This document shows, piece by piece, positions 34,391-46,005 of a stretch of 64,000 nucleotides of DNA. The notes below the pieces were generated by a model. The model worked only from the letters and a program-made list of their open reading frames with translations. It ran no database searches and was not told the origin of the DNA. Each line of letters begins with the position of its first letter. Position 1 is the stretch's first letter. Source of the stretch: Paguma larvata (lineage: Eukaryota; Chordata; Mammalia; Carnivora; Viverridae); assembly GCA_030068075.1 (NCBI GenBank), contig CM057824.1:125416414-125480413 (forward strand), read 5' to 3'. The position numbers were made by a program, and so were the translations under genes.

Positions 34391-34985
34391 ATAGGCAGAC
34401 CTTTGGTCTCTGTAACATTTATTCATTACTCCCAGTAATACAGTAGATGATACATAGATGATAGATAGATAGATAGGTAGGTAGATAGATAGATATCATA
34501 ATAGATTATACATTTTTTGAAGATGCAATTAGGGTTACTAATCATCTGACTTTAAAATAAGGAGATTGTCCTGGTGGCCTTAATCTAATCATAGGAGCCT
34601 TAATATCAGAGATCTTTCTCCAGCTGGTAAACAGAAAGGGAAGTTGGAGAGTCAAAACCAGGAGAAGGATTTGAACCGCTATTGGTGGCTTAAAAATGAA
34701 GGAGGCTATATATCATGGAAATAGAACCTCAATCCTACAACTACAAAAACTTGGATTTTGAAAACCATAGAGAGCTTGAAAGCAGATTCTTACCCAGAAC
34801 CTCCAAGAATGAACCTAGGCCCGTTGACACCTTGATTTCAGCCTTTGTAAGGTATTGGGCTGAGACCCCCTCGTTAAGCCAAGCCATGCCCAGATTCTGA
34901 CTTCAGAGACTAAGAGATAATGAATGGGTGTTGGTTTAGTGCTAAATCTGTGGTAATTTTTCATTGCAGCAACAGCAAACAAACA
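34391..34985 (+). mobile_element. MLT1-type (ERVL-MaLR) LTR relic
   Basis: Forward-strand MaLR landmarks are 'gggttactaatcatctgact', 'ggccttaatctaatcatagg', 'cctccaagaatgaacctagg', 'gttgacaccttgatttcagc' and 'ctgtggtaatttttcattgc' near the 3' end. A GATA microsatellite (34458-34496) has expanded near its 5' side. The frame at 34715-34900 is a shadow of the LTR. Confidence 0.78.
34458..34496. repeat. (GATA)n/(GGTA)n microsatellite
   Basis: Interrupted GATA array with two GGTA variants, inside the MLT1-type LTR. Confidence 0.93.
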
Positions 34986-35632
34986 CTGGGCGTTAAGTTA
35001 AAATGCTGTTACAGTCAACCCACATTTTGCAATGAACCTGCTGCTTTTAACGGTAAAAAAAAAAACAAAAAACAAAACAAAACAGGAAAACAAAAACCAA
35101 TTGGCAATTTAACATTAAGAACATGAAGTCTTCACTAGAAAGCTTTTCTAATATTTAGAATATCTGAACTATCCCTTTGGCCTTCTAAAGGCAATCACTC
35201 CTTTAGTACATTTGTCTTAAAGGTACACTCACTTTCCCCATAGGCTAGGCAGCAGCATCTAATATTCACATGTCAGTCTCTAAAAACTAGAAAGAGGTCT
35301 CTGTCTTCACTTTATTCTCCTCCTTCAGAGGGCTCTTTCTACGTAGAAGAAACTTGGTTCACAAGGTTCAGAGAAGAGCCACAAGGTAGCCCCATTGCTA
35401 GATCTTGACAGACTTTAATCTGTGACATATTGTCAGACCTCCACACTTAAAGGAAAATAGAGCCTTTGAAATGTGAGTTCAGTTCAGCCATTTTCCACTT
35501 TGCAGACATCTAATTATTTTTATTTAAGGGAAGGATGAAGAGGGTTCCTTATATGACCAGCACCCACATAGTAGAGTCCCCAAGCCCCTGAAGAATCAAG
35601 CTAACAAGGAGAACAGGAGCAAATAGCTGGTA
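34986..35632. other. unassigned sequence with (AAAAC)n tract
   Basis: Contains an AAAAC-type simple tract at 35056-35098. Otherwise nothing recognised. Confidence 0.45.
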
Positions 35633-36016
35633 TGTTAGTTTGCTAGGGCTACTATTACAAAGTACTACAGACTTGGTGGCTTAAACAACAGGAAATTATT
35701 TACTCACATTTCTGGAGGCTACAAGTCCAAGATCAAGGTGTCAGCAGTGTTGGTATCTTTTGAAGGCCTTGTAAATAGCCATCTTCTTCCAATGTCTTTA
35801 CATAGTCTCCCCTCCGTGTGTGTCTGTGTCCTAATCTTCCTTTCTTATGAGGATATATCAGTTGTACTGGATTAGATTCCATCCTAGTGGCTTCGTTTAG
35901 CCTTAATTACTCCTTTAAAGGCCCTATCTCCAAACACAGTCACAGTCTGTGGTACTGGGGGTAGGGGTAGGACTTTAATATATGAATTCTGGGGAGGCAC
36001 AATTCAATCCATAACA
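35633..36016 (-). mobile_element. MLT1/MST-type (ERVL-MaLR) solo LTR, minus strand
   Basis: A well-preserved reversed MaLR LTR from 'tgttagtttgctagggctac' to 'ttcaatccataaca'. It contains 'ggtggcttaaacaacaggaa', 'cacatttctggaggctacaa', 'aaaggccctatctccaaaca' and 'tatgaattctggggaggcac'. The 384-bp length and TG...CA ends fit a complete solo LTR. I could not confirm a 5-bp target duplication. Confidence 0.85.
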
Positions 36017-36447
36017 GGCGGCATCCTATACTTCCGGAGTATAGCCTCATCTATTCATGGCACCAGTGCTCTTTCCAGACAAGGCATCAGAAACTTTCTG
36101 GCCAAAGAGGATAATAGGCTTATATGCAAAAATTAGGTAACCAGAAGTGATACAGCCATGATAAAGCAGAGTCTCCTGATACAAAGCTCAGTGGCCTTTC
36201 TACTGCATTGTACCACTAGTACCGGTTTATAGCAGAAAGGTTCTCAGAAAACCATATGCATTCTGTTTATATTAGAGCTACCAGGATGTTCCATTAAATC
36301 AGAAAACCATTAGCATTTGCCCATTTAACTGTTTATCTCTCTTGCATTCTCTCCATGCTTCCTGAACTATTCATACAATGGAGATAATTCAATTTTATTT
36401 AATTTCATGTATTTCCTTCGCTGAACATTAAAGCTAATTAAAATAAT
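36017..36447. other. unassigned sequence
   Basis: No recognised element. Confidence 0.4.
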
Positions 36448-36660
36448 CCTTGACATTTATTGCCTTAATGCGGCATACACTGTACCTAGTGGTTTACGTG
36501 TGTTATCTCATTAAACTTGCAATAACCCTATGAGCTAAATACTATGGTTATCCCGATGTCAGAAGAGGGAGCCGTGGTTTAGAAATTCAATATCTTGCCC
36601 AAAGTTCTGCAACCAGTAGGTAACAAAGCTGTGTCTATAAAGGTCTGTCCGCCTACCTCT
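36448..36660 (-). repeat. MIR relic, minus strand
   Basis: The reversed MIR order is visible: 'ttgacatttattgccttaat', 'gtggtttacgtgtgttatct', 'ataaccctatgagctaaata', 'cttgcccaaagttctgcaac', 'ccagtaggtaacaaagctgt'. Nearly full length. Confidence 0.75.
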
Positions 36661-37564
36661 CTGAGGGTGATTAGCTTCAAAATATAGTACACAAAACTTC
36701 TGTCACAGAATGAAGGAAAATGGCTTCATCACTCATGAGTTCCCATTTATAATGAAAAATATACTGGCAAGAGGAAACTCACTAACAAGTCCTGGCCATC
36801 AGCCTGTCATTACAAGATTTGAGTGGTTCTGCTTGTGGAACATTTCATGGACTTTTACAGGTGGGAAACTTCTTTCTATTTCAACACAGATGATAAGAGT
36901 CTCTAAAAATAAAGCATTACATTCATATATCTAAAGTGAAATTAGTAATAGAATATAATCTTCAGACAAGTGACAAAATACTTAACACTCAGGTTAAAAT
37001 CATTAATATAATGAGTCTAACTAACTAACTACTTCTGAAACAACATTGTAAAGGAATGGACATTTTCAAGAGGAAAAAACTGAATATCAAGCTCTGCTCT
37101 GGAGAAGACAAAAAGACCTACATGAAAAGCAAACTTAGACCAATTCTCCCTCAGGAAAGAAAAGTAAGCTATGACTTACACTAGTAAACTTTCTAGAAAA
37201 AAAAATCAATATTTGAATGATACTACAAATTTCTGCTGATCTATTTAAGTAAATTATTACCACTTCCTAGTAATATTTTTATTTATCTAGTAGACTGTGG
37301 AGAATAGCTGTTCTCTTCTCTTGTCAAGCCTTGGACTAAAACAATTTTCAGCTGACTTAGAGCCATGATCAGAGACTCCAGCTTCATGGAGAGGGTGGAG
37401 GTCTGCAGAGTGTCTGAGCTTTAGCCTCATCTGAAACTGCAGAGAGACACAGCGCCCTCTGCTGGCTAAAACCCTGGGGCCCCAGCATCCTTCCAAAGGT
37501 AAAATGAGGTTCCAGATAAACGTGTGCTCCAAGATATTTTCCACCAGCCGATCTGTATAGATTA
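36661..37564. other. unassigned sequence
   Basis: No recognised repeat. The frames at 36710-36934 (+) and 37287-37574 (-) show no domain. The short GC-richer patch near 37380-37500 was checked and does not read as an exon with splice sites. Confidence 0.4.
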
Positions 37565-37890
37565 ACCCAATCACATTAATAGTTACAATAAAGGTAAATA
37601 GGCAGATTGGAATAAAGAAAACACATCAAATAAGACCTAAGAAGAATCACACTTTCAATGTAAAAACCTATAGATAGGTTCAAATAAAAAATATTTGGGG
37701 GGGGGGAGATATATTATGCAATTACTAAGTATAAGAGAGTTGGAGTAGCTATAGTAATATCAGAAAAAGTAGATTTCAGAACAAGAAATGTCATAAGGGG
37801 GAAAGAGGGAACTTTCATGATAATAAAGGAGTCAATCATGAACAAAACATAACCCCATAATCCCAAATAGACGTGTGCCCATGAACAAAG

Positions 37891-37917
37891 CTAAAAAAAA
37901 AAAAAAAAAAAAAAAAA
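37891..37917. repeat. poly(A) run
   Basis: About 27 consecutive A residues inside the L1 relic, not at the end of a recognised element. Confidence 0.95.
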
Positions 37918-38235
37918 TTTCCACTGAGCAAAATTAATATAATTGAAAGGAGGAACAGAAAAATCTGCAATTATAGTTGATATCATCTCTCTCAGTAATT
38001 CATAGAACAGCTATGCAGAAAATCAGTAAGGATACAAAAGATATGCCCAACACATTCTCCACAAACTGGATCTAATCAGCAGTTGTCCCACGCTCTAGAC
38101 AGCAATAGCAGCATGTACACTGACGCTAGAAAAGATACTGTAGACCAGAGTGGACCTGAGATACAAAGCAAATCTCAACAATTTTCTTCATATGCAATTT
38201 CAAAAACTATTATACTCAGTAATTATAGCTAAACT

Positions 38236-38330
38236 TTTTTATTGTAGTAAATATACATAACATAAAATTTATCATTTTAACCATTTTCAAGTGTACAAAT
38301 CAGTGTACATTCACATTGTTCAAATATTAA
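38236..38330 (-). mobile_element. L1 3'-UTR scrap, minus strand, inside another L1
   Basis: 'ttttattgtagtaaatatac', 'ataacataaaatttatcatt', 'ttaaccattttcaagtgtac' and 'gtacattcacattgttcaaa' are the reversed end of an L1M-type 3' UTR. It interrupts the forward ORF2 relic, which resumes after the following SINE. Confidence 0.7.
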
Positions 38331-38558
38331 AATAAGGGGACCTGGGTGGCGCAGCCGGTTGGGCATCCTGAGCTGATTTTGGCTCAGGTCACGATCTCAC
38401 AGTTCATAGATTCCAGCCCTGTGTGGGGCTCCAGGCTTACGGTGCAAAGCTTGCTTGAGATTCTCTCTCCCACCCTCTTTCTGCCCCTCCTCCGCTCACA
38501 CTCTCACTCAAAATAAATAAACTTTAAAAAAAAATAATAAAATAAAATATTAAAATAA
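38322..38558 (+). mobile_element. CAN-SINE with exact 14-bp TSD
   Basis: The element is 38336-38544. Exact duplications aaatattaaaataa lie at 38322-38335 and 38545-38558. The body is full length although diverged ('ggtggcgcagccggttgggc' head). Confidence 0.92.
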
Positions 38559-38665
38559 ATCAAAACACATTCTCTGACTACAATGAATTTAAATAAAACA
38601 ACAATAACAAAAAGATATCTAGAAAGTCCCCCGATATGAGAAAATTAAATAAAATACTTCTAAAA

Positions 38666-38790
38666 AACCATAGGTCAGGGGCACCTGGCTGGGCTGACAG
38701 TATGGAACCTGTTTGGGATTCTTTCTCTCCCTCTCTCTCTGCCCTCCCGTATGAGCTCTTGCTCTCCAAATAAATAAATAAACTTTAAAA

Positions 38791-38821
<31 letters not shown>

Positions 38822-38832
38822 GCCATAGGTCA
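38666..38832 (+). mobile_element. Internally deleted CAN-SINE with (AAAT)n tail
   Basis: The element is 38678-38820. The head 'aggggcacctggctggg' jumps to 'ctgacagtatggaacctg', so most of the tRNA-derived part, including the B-box region, is missing. The tail is a 38-bp AAAT array. Target duplications are aaccataggtca (38666-38677) and agccataggtca (38821-38832). Confidence 0.9.
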
Positions 38833-39907
38833 AAGAAAAGATCACAAAGGAATTCAGAAAATATTTGAACTAAAAAAAAAATGAAAGTATAAGTTATCAA
38901 AACCTTACTCGCAGCTAAAGCAGTGTTTAGAAGGAAATCTCTAGCTTTAAATGCTTATATAGGAAAAGATCCATGATCAAAGCTTCTGTCTTAAGAAGCT
39001 AGTAAAGAAAAGTAAAGCCAAAGACACAGAAAGAGGAAAGAATAAAAGAGTAAAAATTTGTAACACAAAAATGGACCAAGAATTGGAAAAATCAATAAAA
39101 GCAAATGCTGGATCTTGAAAAGATCAATTAAATTGATCTAGCTAGGCCAATAATCAAGAAAAATAAAGATATAAATTATCAACTTTTTTTTAAATTAAAA
39201 GAATATCACTACAAAAGTAGTGATGTTAAGAGGGAATTATAAGAGAATATTATGAATAATCTTACCCCAATAAATTTGACAACATAAATGTGAAAATTAT
39301 TTGAAAGACACAAATTACCAAAAGTGACTCAAAATGAAATAATAAATTAAATATACTTATGCCATTTATAGGAACAGAGTTTATCATTTAAAATCGTCCC
39401 ACAAAAAGAATTCCAGTCCCAGAAAAATCCTGAATATAAGCCAATCAAATCAAGGACATACTAAATAACCAAAGATAATTCATCCAGGAATATAAGATTG
39501 CTTAAAATAAGAGAAAAAGCATGCAATCATCTAAATAGATGCAGAAAAAAATTATTTGACAAAATCCAATACTCATACATGATTAAAAAAAAAAAAAAAC
39601 TCTGCAAACGAGGAATAGCAAAGAAGTTATTCAGCCCCATAAATGGAATCCTTGAAAAAACTATAGGAAACATCACACTTAATGGAAAACACTAAATGCC
39701 TTCCCCATAAGACTGAAACAAGGCAAGAGTAAGAATTTCCTCTCTCACCACTTCAATTTGATGTTGTACTTTAAGTTCTAGAAAGAACAGTAACAGAGGA
39801 CATATAGGGGTCTATCTGCACATGAAATTTACTCTATCCAGAAAGTTCTAAGGAATCACCTAAAAAGCGAATAAGTGAAGTTAATAGTTCAGGATGCAAG
39901 GCCAAAA

Positions 39908-39908
<1 letters not shown>

Positions 39909-39958
<50 letters not shown>
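39909..39958. repeat. (GATA)12 microsatellite
   Basis: About 12.5 uninterrupted GATA units, followed by a TATA/CATA-rich tract to about 40030. Confidence 0.97.
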
Positions 39959-39959
<1 letters not shown>

Positions 39960-40921
39960 ACATATACATATATAACACATACATATACATATGCATATAC
40001 GTGTATATATATATAAATATCTATATTTTGAACATATGTATATATAAAATTTTACACTAATACACCATCCAAAACTATAAAACACTTGGGGAAAAATCTG
40101 CCAAAAGATACATAAGACCTTTACACTAAAAACGATAAAACAATGTTCAGAGAAATTAAAGAAAACCTAAATAAAGGGAGATATAAGCTATGTTAGTTGA
40201 AGAGAATACTCAGGATTGTTAAATTGTCAGTCCTGCCCAAACTGATCTATTGACTCAATAAATCTCAGCTAAAATCCCAGAAGGCTAATTTATAGATGTT
40301 GATGAGACAACCTGCAATTTCTTATGGAAATGGAAAGAAATTAGTTACAACAGGGAAATAATTTTTAAAACAAAGATGGAAGGTAGAAGATAATTAAGAA
40401 AGGATAGTACCAGAGTAAAAAGAGATGTGTAGATGAATCAGATAGAATATAAAATTCAGATACAGACTCCTACATACATAGTCAATTGATACAGTATGTC
40501 ATAGTTTATACTGAAATATAGATGAAAAGGTAATAAATGGGGGAAAAAACATATTTTCAACAAATGTGCTGAAACAACTCAATATCCAAATGGAAACAAC
40601 TGAAACTTAGCCATCACCCGACATCATGCCCAAATAATAACTCAAAATAGCTAATCAGTCTAACTGTGAAATTTCTAGGGGGAAAAAAACAGGCAGAAAT
40701 CTCTGCAAACTTGGAGAAGGCAAATATTTCATGACAGGGCGCAAGTATGAACTACAATAAAGTGTTGACATCTATGGATATATTGACTTCATTAAAAACA
40801 AAAACTGCTCTTCAATAAAAACTGTTAAAAACTGAAAGGAAAAGTTACAGATTCGGAGATACATATATCTGACAAAGGAGTTACATGTAGAACAAAGAGC
40901 TCTTAAAAATAAAAATTCATA

Positions 40922-41166
40922 CATACGCCCACAATTTTATTTTATTTTTTTAATGTTTATTTATTTTTGAGAGAGAGAGAGAGAGAGAGCAAGAGAGAGG
41001 CAGAGAGAGAGAAAGACACAGAACCTGAAGCAGGGTCCAGGCTCGGAGCTGCCAGCACAGAGCCCGATGTGGGGCTTGAACCCACAACTGTGAGATCATG
41101 ACCTGAGCTGAAGTCGGAGGCTTAACTGACTGAGCCACCCAGGCACCCCATATGCCCACAATTTTA
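40922..41166 (-). mobile_element. Felid CAN-SINE with 18-bp TSD, nested in L1
   Basis: The element is 40940-41148, reverse strand. Target copies catacgcccacaatttta (40922-40939) and catatgcccacaatttta (41149-41166) differ at one base. Confidence 0.95.
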
Positions 41167-41377
41167 AATGCTCAAAAGGTTTGAACTGAACCTTTTTAAT
41201 TGAAAATATACAAATGGCCAAAAAGCACATGAAATGATGTTCAATATTAAGTCAGACTACACAGACTAACTAGAATGGCTAAATTAAAAAGACAATACCA
41301 AGTGATGAAGAGGCTGTACAGCAACTAGAGTTCTTCCACATTGCTAGTAGGACCAAAAAATGTACAACTACTTTGGA

Positions 41378-41610
41378 AAATGGTTTGAGGGGCACCTGGT
41401 TAAGCGTTTGGCTCTTGGTTTCGGCTCAGGTCATGATCTCACAGTTTTGTGAGTTCGAGCCCCATATCAGGCTCCATGCTAGGGATGCAGAGCCTGCTTG
41501 GGATTCTTTGTCTCCCTCTTTCTCTGCCTCGCACCCACTGGCGCGGTCTCTGTCTCTCTCAAAATAAATAAATTTTTAAAAAATGGAGGGTGGCTGAAAT
41601 GGTTTGCGAG
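41378..41610 (+). mobile_element. CAN-SINE with a head deletion and extra 3' bases
   Basis: The element spans about 41390-41596. The head reads 'ggggcacctggttaagcg': roughly 15 bases (normally 'gggtggctcagtc') are missing. Between the A-tail and the 3' duplication lie 'gagggtggctg', containing 'gggtggct'. Target copies are aaatggtttgag (41378-41389) and aaatggtttgcgag (41597-41610). Confidence 0.85.
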
Positions 41611-42190
41611 TTTCTTTAAAAAGTTAAAGACATACCTTGCATGTGATCCAAAAATTCCACTTTTTGGTGGAATTTATTTAACAGAAATGAAAACATATGT
41701 TCACTAAGACTTGTTCCTAAATGTTGATAAGCAGCTTTATTCTCAAAGATTCCAAAAATTGGAAACAACCAAAATATCTAATCAAAGGCAAATAAACAGA
41801 ATGTAGTATGTGGACACAATGGAATATAAGCCTACAACGAAACAAAACAAACAAAAAAAATATAAATTTTTGAATCTTAGAAACATTATAGTGGACAAAA
41901 GATAAACACAAAAGATTGTATACATTATAATCTCATTTATATGAAATTCTAAAAGAAGCAAAGTTTTTTGCTATGAGTTGTAAGTCAGTTGGTTGCCTGG
42001 AGTCACAGGTAGAAGGAACTGACTGGAAGATATATACGATTACTTTGCAGGGCAGAGGGGGGCGGATAACGGAAGTGTTCTAAGTCTTGATTTTGGTGGT
42101 ATATGAGGTATATATTCGTTAAAGCCCATCATACTTGTATACTTAAAATGAGTATATTTTATTATGTGTAAATTATACATTAGTAAAATT

Positions 42191-43299
42191 TGAAGGTGAA
42201 AAAAAACCATGGAGGCCTTTCTCCAACCTATGTGAAAATTGATCTCCTCTTTTCAATCCAGTTCCCAGAAAACTACTTTTTCCACACATGTCCTTGATAC
42301 TTGTCCTTTGAATTTATTCTCTTGAAAAGCCATCACCTGTCTCTAACCTGGGATCTTACTACACCACTACCGCTGACCCTAGACCCTTTCAGAAACTGGG
42401 ATATAGACCTCCCAATTTTGCCCTCATTAACTCTGAAAAAGACTCAGAGATACTTTTTGTTTTTTCATATTTGCTTTGTTTTCCCGTTTTTACTAGATTT
42501 AACTACAGGGAGAAAAAAGTAAATAATGATAACCAAGAATGGAAAAAACAACAGTTAGTAAATTTTCACAGAAGATTGGAATATACTATCCATTCTATGG
42601 TGTATCTTAAATAATTTAAGCAGCATGTTAAATGTTTGCCTCTCAAATCAATCTACAAAACTTAGAGTGCCCCAGATGTTAGAACAAATTACTAAAATTT
42701 TGGTCTTTCTATGATATATGGTATGTCCTGCTATGTCTGTTTAATTCCTGTTCCCTCCAGTATCAGTAGTAAAGGTTTTAAGTTACTTTAGAGTAAAGCA
42801 TACCTAGGTTAAACATCAGTGGTGTGGCTTATATTATGACCCACAGACAATGAATTTCAATTGTAAAATGGCTGGGCTGCCTTCTTAGAGGAAAGCAAAA
42901 TTACCTTTCATGGCTACTAGAAGTTCATTATGTCCTTCCCATCATCTCCTACTCTTTTATCCACTGCAGGATTTCATGTCTTCACACTGGAAGTCTGACC
43001 CTAAATCTTGACACTTTATAGAGAGGTTTGCAACCAGGTGGTAGTTTAGAACTGATAACTAGGAAGGAAGGAATGACAATGTTTCCAAACAGATAAGTAA
43101 ATGATGAAAGCAAAACTTAGTTAGATTACCTTGCCAAAGATCAGAAATCTCCAAGAAACACTCAATTTGATAAAGCTCTCAAGTAACAATTTTCATATTA
43201 TATTTTTTAGAAAAGGGAAAAGATAGAGGAAAAATGTATAGAAAGAGTCAAATATACTACTTATTGCTGCTGTAGATATCTTTCTGAGTAATAACAATA
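42191..43299. other. unassigned sequence
   Basis: About 1.1 kb with no recognised element. The frame at 42301-42522 shows no domain. Confidence 0.4.
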
Positions 43300-43765
43300 G
43301 TTACTCCCCTACTTGAGAATCTTTGCTGTTCCCCACTTCCTAGAAATCAAAACCTGAACTCAAGTGTTTGACATTTGAGACTTTCCATATGCGCACCTGA
43401 GCCTAATTTCCTCCATGTGCTTTATGCTGCATTAAAATTAAAATGCTAATTGTTTCTCAGAAACATCCTGTTTTTTCATCTCTGAAATTTTGCTCATGGA
43501 TTCAATTTTAAATATCTTTTCCTCCATCAGACCTCGTAATTTCAGTCAGTCCTTCCATCCTTCCTCCTTTCCTTCCTTCAAGGTCCAATTAAAATGTTAC
43601 TTCCTCCATGAATCTGACTTTTCATCACCTCCTGAAACCAGAAGTCTGTATTCTTTCCTCAGAATTCCCATGATGCTTTGTACATTTCCTGCTCTAAAAT
43701 CCATGAATCCGCCCCTTCCTGTTACTCTCTTCCTACTTTTCATGGAAATAATTATTGGCTGATGA
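43300..43765 (+). repeat. L2 relic (copy 1 of a duplicated segment)
   Basis: L2 order is visible: 'cccctacttgagaatctttg', then 'cctttccatatgcgcac'-type sequence near 43381, 'gtccaattaaaatgttactt', 'cacctcctgaaaccag', and a tail ending 'gatgaataaatgaa'. From about 43515 it is very similar to 48925 onward (see the duplication entry). Confidence 0.65.
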
Positions 43766-43871
43766 ATAAATGAAATAGTGCTTCTAAATAGGTACTTTCC
43801 TGAGAACTTTATAATGTCAAATTTGTATAGTAGTTTAACATATACCACACTTCTCTTTTTGAACTTAAGCT
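43515..43871 (+). repeat. Local duplication, copy 1 (partner 48925-49282)
   Basis: A 357-bp segment matches the 358-bp partner at roughly 75-85% by eye, with small indels, in direct orientation and 5.41 kb apart. The match runs past the L2 tail into non-L2 sequence: 'ttctaaataggtacttt' at both sites, 'ctctttttgaactt(a/g)agct' at both ends. Confidence 0.75.
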
Positions 43872-44097
43872 GCTCAACATCATCTAGCCTGTTGAATCCT
43901 CTTTTTTATAGACACAGAAAACATGGACATTTATAAATATTCTTCACAGTTGAAAACGCAGTTCCTTACTACTTTCAAATGTGTGAAATGATGGATGATA
44001 CCAGCAGCCCTTTCTCTATAGGAGACAGACTGTTCCATGATCGGCAGCCATGATATGTATCCATCATGGTACGTGACCATTTCACAGGATATTTGAT
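43872..44097. other. unassigned sequence
   Basis: No recognised element. 'ataaatattcttcacag' (near 43934) resembles 'ataatattcttaacag' (near 49305), so the duplicated segment may once have extended here. Confidence 0.35.
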
Positions 44098-44405
44098 GTA
44101 TTAATCCGCTTTGGCTATGGAAACAAACAACCCTAAAATCTAAAAATCGTTTGCAACAATAAACGTGTCTGAGAGCTGCTGCAATTCTGTTCAGTCCTGC
44201 TCCACATAGTTTCTTATTCTGGGACCCAAGCAGATGATGGAGGGCTATTTCCACTATTAAAAAATAAGCCACGTGGCCAAACTTAACAATGACATGGAAA
44301 GTATATTCCGCCTGTAAGAAGGTACTGGCAGTCACATGGCAAAAGGAATGGATGTATACATCTTGGGGAAGGGGCTCATAGTTAGGAACGACAGCATAAT
44401 CTACC
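44098..44405 (-). repeat. LTR-like relic (MaLR type?)
   Basis: 'gtattaatccgctttggcta', 'aacaaacaaccctaaaatct', 'cagtcctgctccacatagtt', 'cttattctgggacccaagca', 'agtcacatggcaaaagg' and 'ataatctaccaca' follow, in order, an abundant mammalian LTR-like repeat. The 158-codon minus-strand frame (43931-44407) across it is the longest in the window. It has no domain and is interpreted as a chance reading of the repeat. Confidence 0.5.
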
Positions 44406-45454
44406 ACATGCGATTAAATAAACTAAAAGCGTAGCCCCATTCTACAGATGTGAGCTATGCTCTCTGCTGCCACTCTTCTCAAGTCATCTACAGCTTAAGG
44501 CAGTAGAAAAAGCAATCATATATTGATATATGATATATTTGCATAAGCACTTAAATTCAACTCCAAAATACAGGCTAAAAAAATATAGAAAGAGATAGAT
44601 AATAAGGCAGTTTAAGGAAAGAGACCTTGGGGGTGTGGCTTGCCTGCCATCTATCAGATGCTCAGAATCACACAGCAAGCACTGGAGCCTGGGTGACGAG
44701 ACCAAAAAAAAAAAAAAAAAAAAAGAAAATCTGGTTGAATCAGGAAGAAAGCCTAAATCCTCTTTCATTCATCTGTTCTGAGTGAAAAATATACACAATT
44801 TAAATGAAACAAAACTCCTCCATCCAGCAAAGTGTGATCACTTTGATAAGCCACTGATTGATATGTTAAACTTACTATTTTCACCAAGTCTTCAAATCTT
44901 ATTATATGTGTCAACTGGTCACAGAGATAACCCAACAATGACCTTTCTTAAACTGTCTATTGGAAACGATCCCAGTTTTAGCCAATTCCTCTTTTGTTCA
45001 CCAAAGAAAGCTAAGGGGCCCTAAATTGCGAAAGACCTGTTTTAAAACCCAGCCTTGGATGCAGATGACTAGTTCTGTAAAGGTGCACTCCAGAGGTGAA
45101 ATGGCATAAAGGGAATTCTAATACCTTATGTAAATATCCTCAATAAAGCCTCCTTTCAATTTGGCTTTACAGAGAGATTCAGAACCTTGAAGGGCTGGCC
45201 AAACAGATTAAATGCTCTATGGAGAAAGCCAGGATAAAAAAAATAAGCAAATGTCTGCTAAGACCAGCATCTTCTGTCTTTTGTACTAACTAATCAGTAA
45301 GATAAGAACTTCAGTGAGTTTACAGGCTAGTGTCACAGAAATCACCATCCAAAGCAGAGAAAATAGCTCCAAGAGCTTTAGAAATAAGGTAGGGTAGCAA
45401 CTCTCTGTCAGTAAGTAAGAAGAACCACTTTCCCTCAATAATAGCTAGTCTTCA
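44406..45454. other. unassigned sequence with poly(A) run
   Basis: A 21-bp A run at 44704-44724 follows a MIR-like phrase ('aatcacacagcaagcactgg' near 44667). It could be the tail of a small retrocopy, but no parent was recognised. The remaining sequence is unassigned. Confidence 0.4.
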
Positions 45455-46005
45455 GAATGGCTCCCAATGATTCCTGGCTCCTATTTACAACCCTGTGAGT
45501 CCCTTCCCACTTCATACCAGAGTTGATATGTATGACAATAGGATACAGAAGAAGTGATAGTTTGTCATTTTCAAGATTAGATTATAAATCCTGTGGGTTC
45601 TGCCTAGGGTGTTCTGTCTCTGAGGTCACTCACTCTAAGGAAAATCAGTTTCTATGTTACAAGCTGCCCTATAAGAGAAGCCAATATGACAGATAACTGA
45701 GAGACGTCTCTGGCCAACGACCACAAAAGAAATGAGGCCCTCAATGCAACATTCTAGGAGGAACTGAGGCTTGCCTACAGCCATGTGAATGAGATCAGAA
45801 GCAGACTTTCCCCCCAGTCAAGCCTTCAATGAGACTGCAGCCCTAGCCAACAGCTTGACTGAAACTACATGAGAGACCTTAAAGCAGAGACACCCAGCTA
45901 AGTTACTCACAGATTCTGACTCAAAATGTGAAATAATAAGTGGTCGTGGTTTTAATCCGCTAAGTTTTAAAGTAATTTGTTATGTAGCAATAGATATTTA
46001 ATATG
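45455..46005 (+). mobile_element. MaLR-type LTR relic
   Basis: 'tcttcagaatggctcccaat', 'cctgtgagtcccttcccact', 'caagccttcaatgagactgc' and the 3' end 'ggttttaatccgctaagttt', 'gtaatttgttatgtagcaat' follow an MLT1-type LTR, including its typical 'aagccactaagttttg...gttacgcagcaatag' end in diverged form. Confidence 0.65.

Larger units (their letters stand above)
37565..42190 (+). mobile_element. Long old L1 relic (ORF2 to 3' UTR) with nested elements
   Basis: It begins in ORF2 upstream of the reverse-transcriptase region ('cttatataggaaaagatcca'-type and 'agctaaagcagtgtttagaa' near 38916). It continues through 'tgatctagctaggccaataa' near 39135 and the C-terminal part ('caactagagttcttccacat' near 41323) to a 3' UTR ending near 42190 ('gtgtaaattatacattag'). 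SINEs lie at 38336-38544, 38678-38820, 40940-41148 and 41390-41596, and there is a reversed L1 3'-end scrap at 38236-38330. A 27-bp A run (37891-37917) and a GATA array (39909-39958) have expanded inside. ORF2 is extensively broken. Confidence 0.85.

Noticed and set aside
39909..39958. Regular short repeats that could suggest a CRISPR array
   Set aside because: It is a 4-bp GATA microsatellite without spacers, in a mammalian genome.
43931..44407. Longest open frame in the window (158 codons, minus strand)
   Set aside because: It overlies an LTR-like repeat, has no recognisable domain, and has no start, splice or promoter context; chance reading of repeat sequence.
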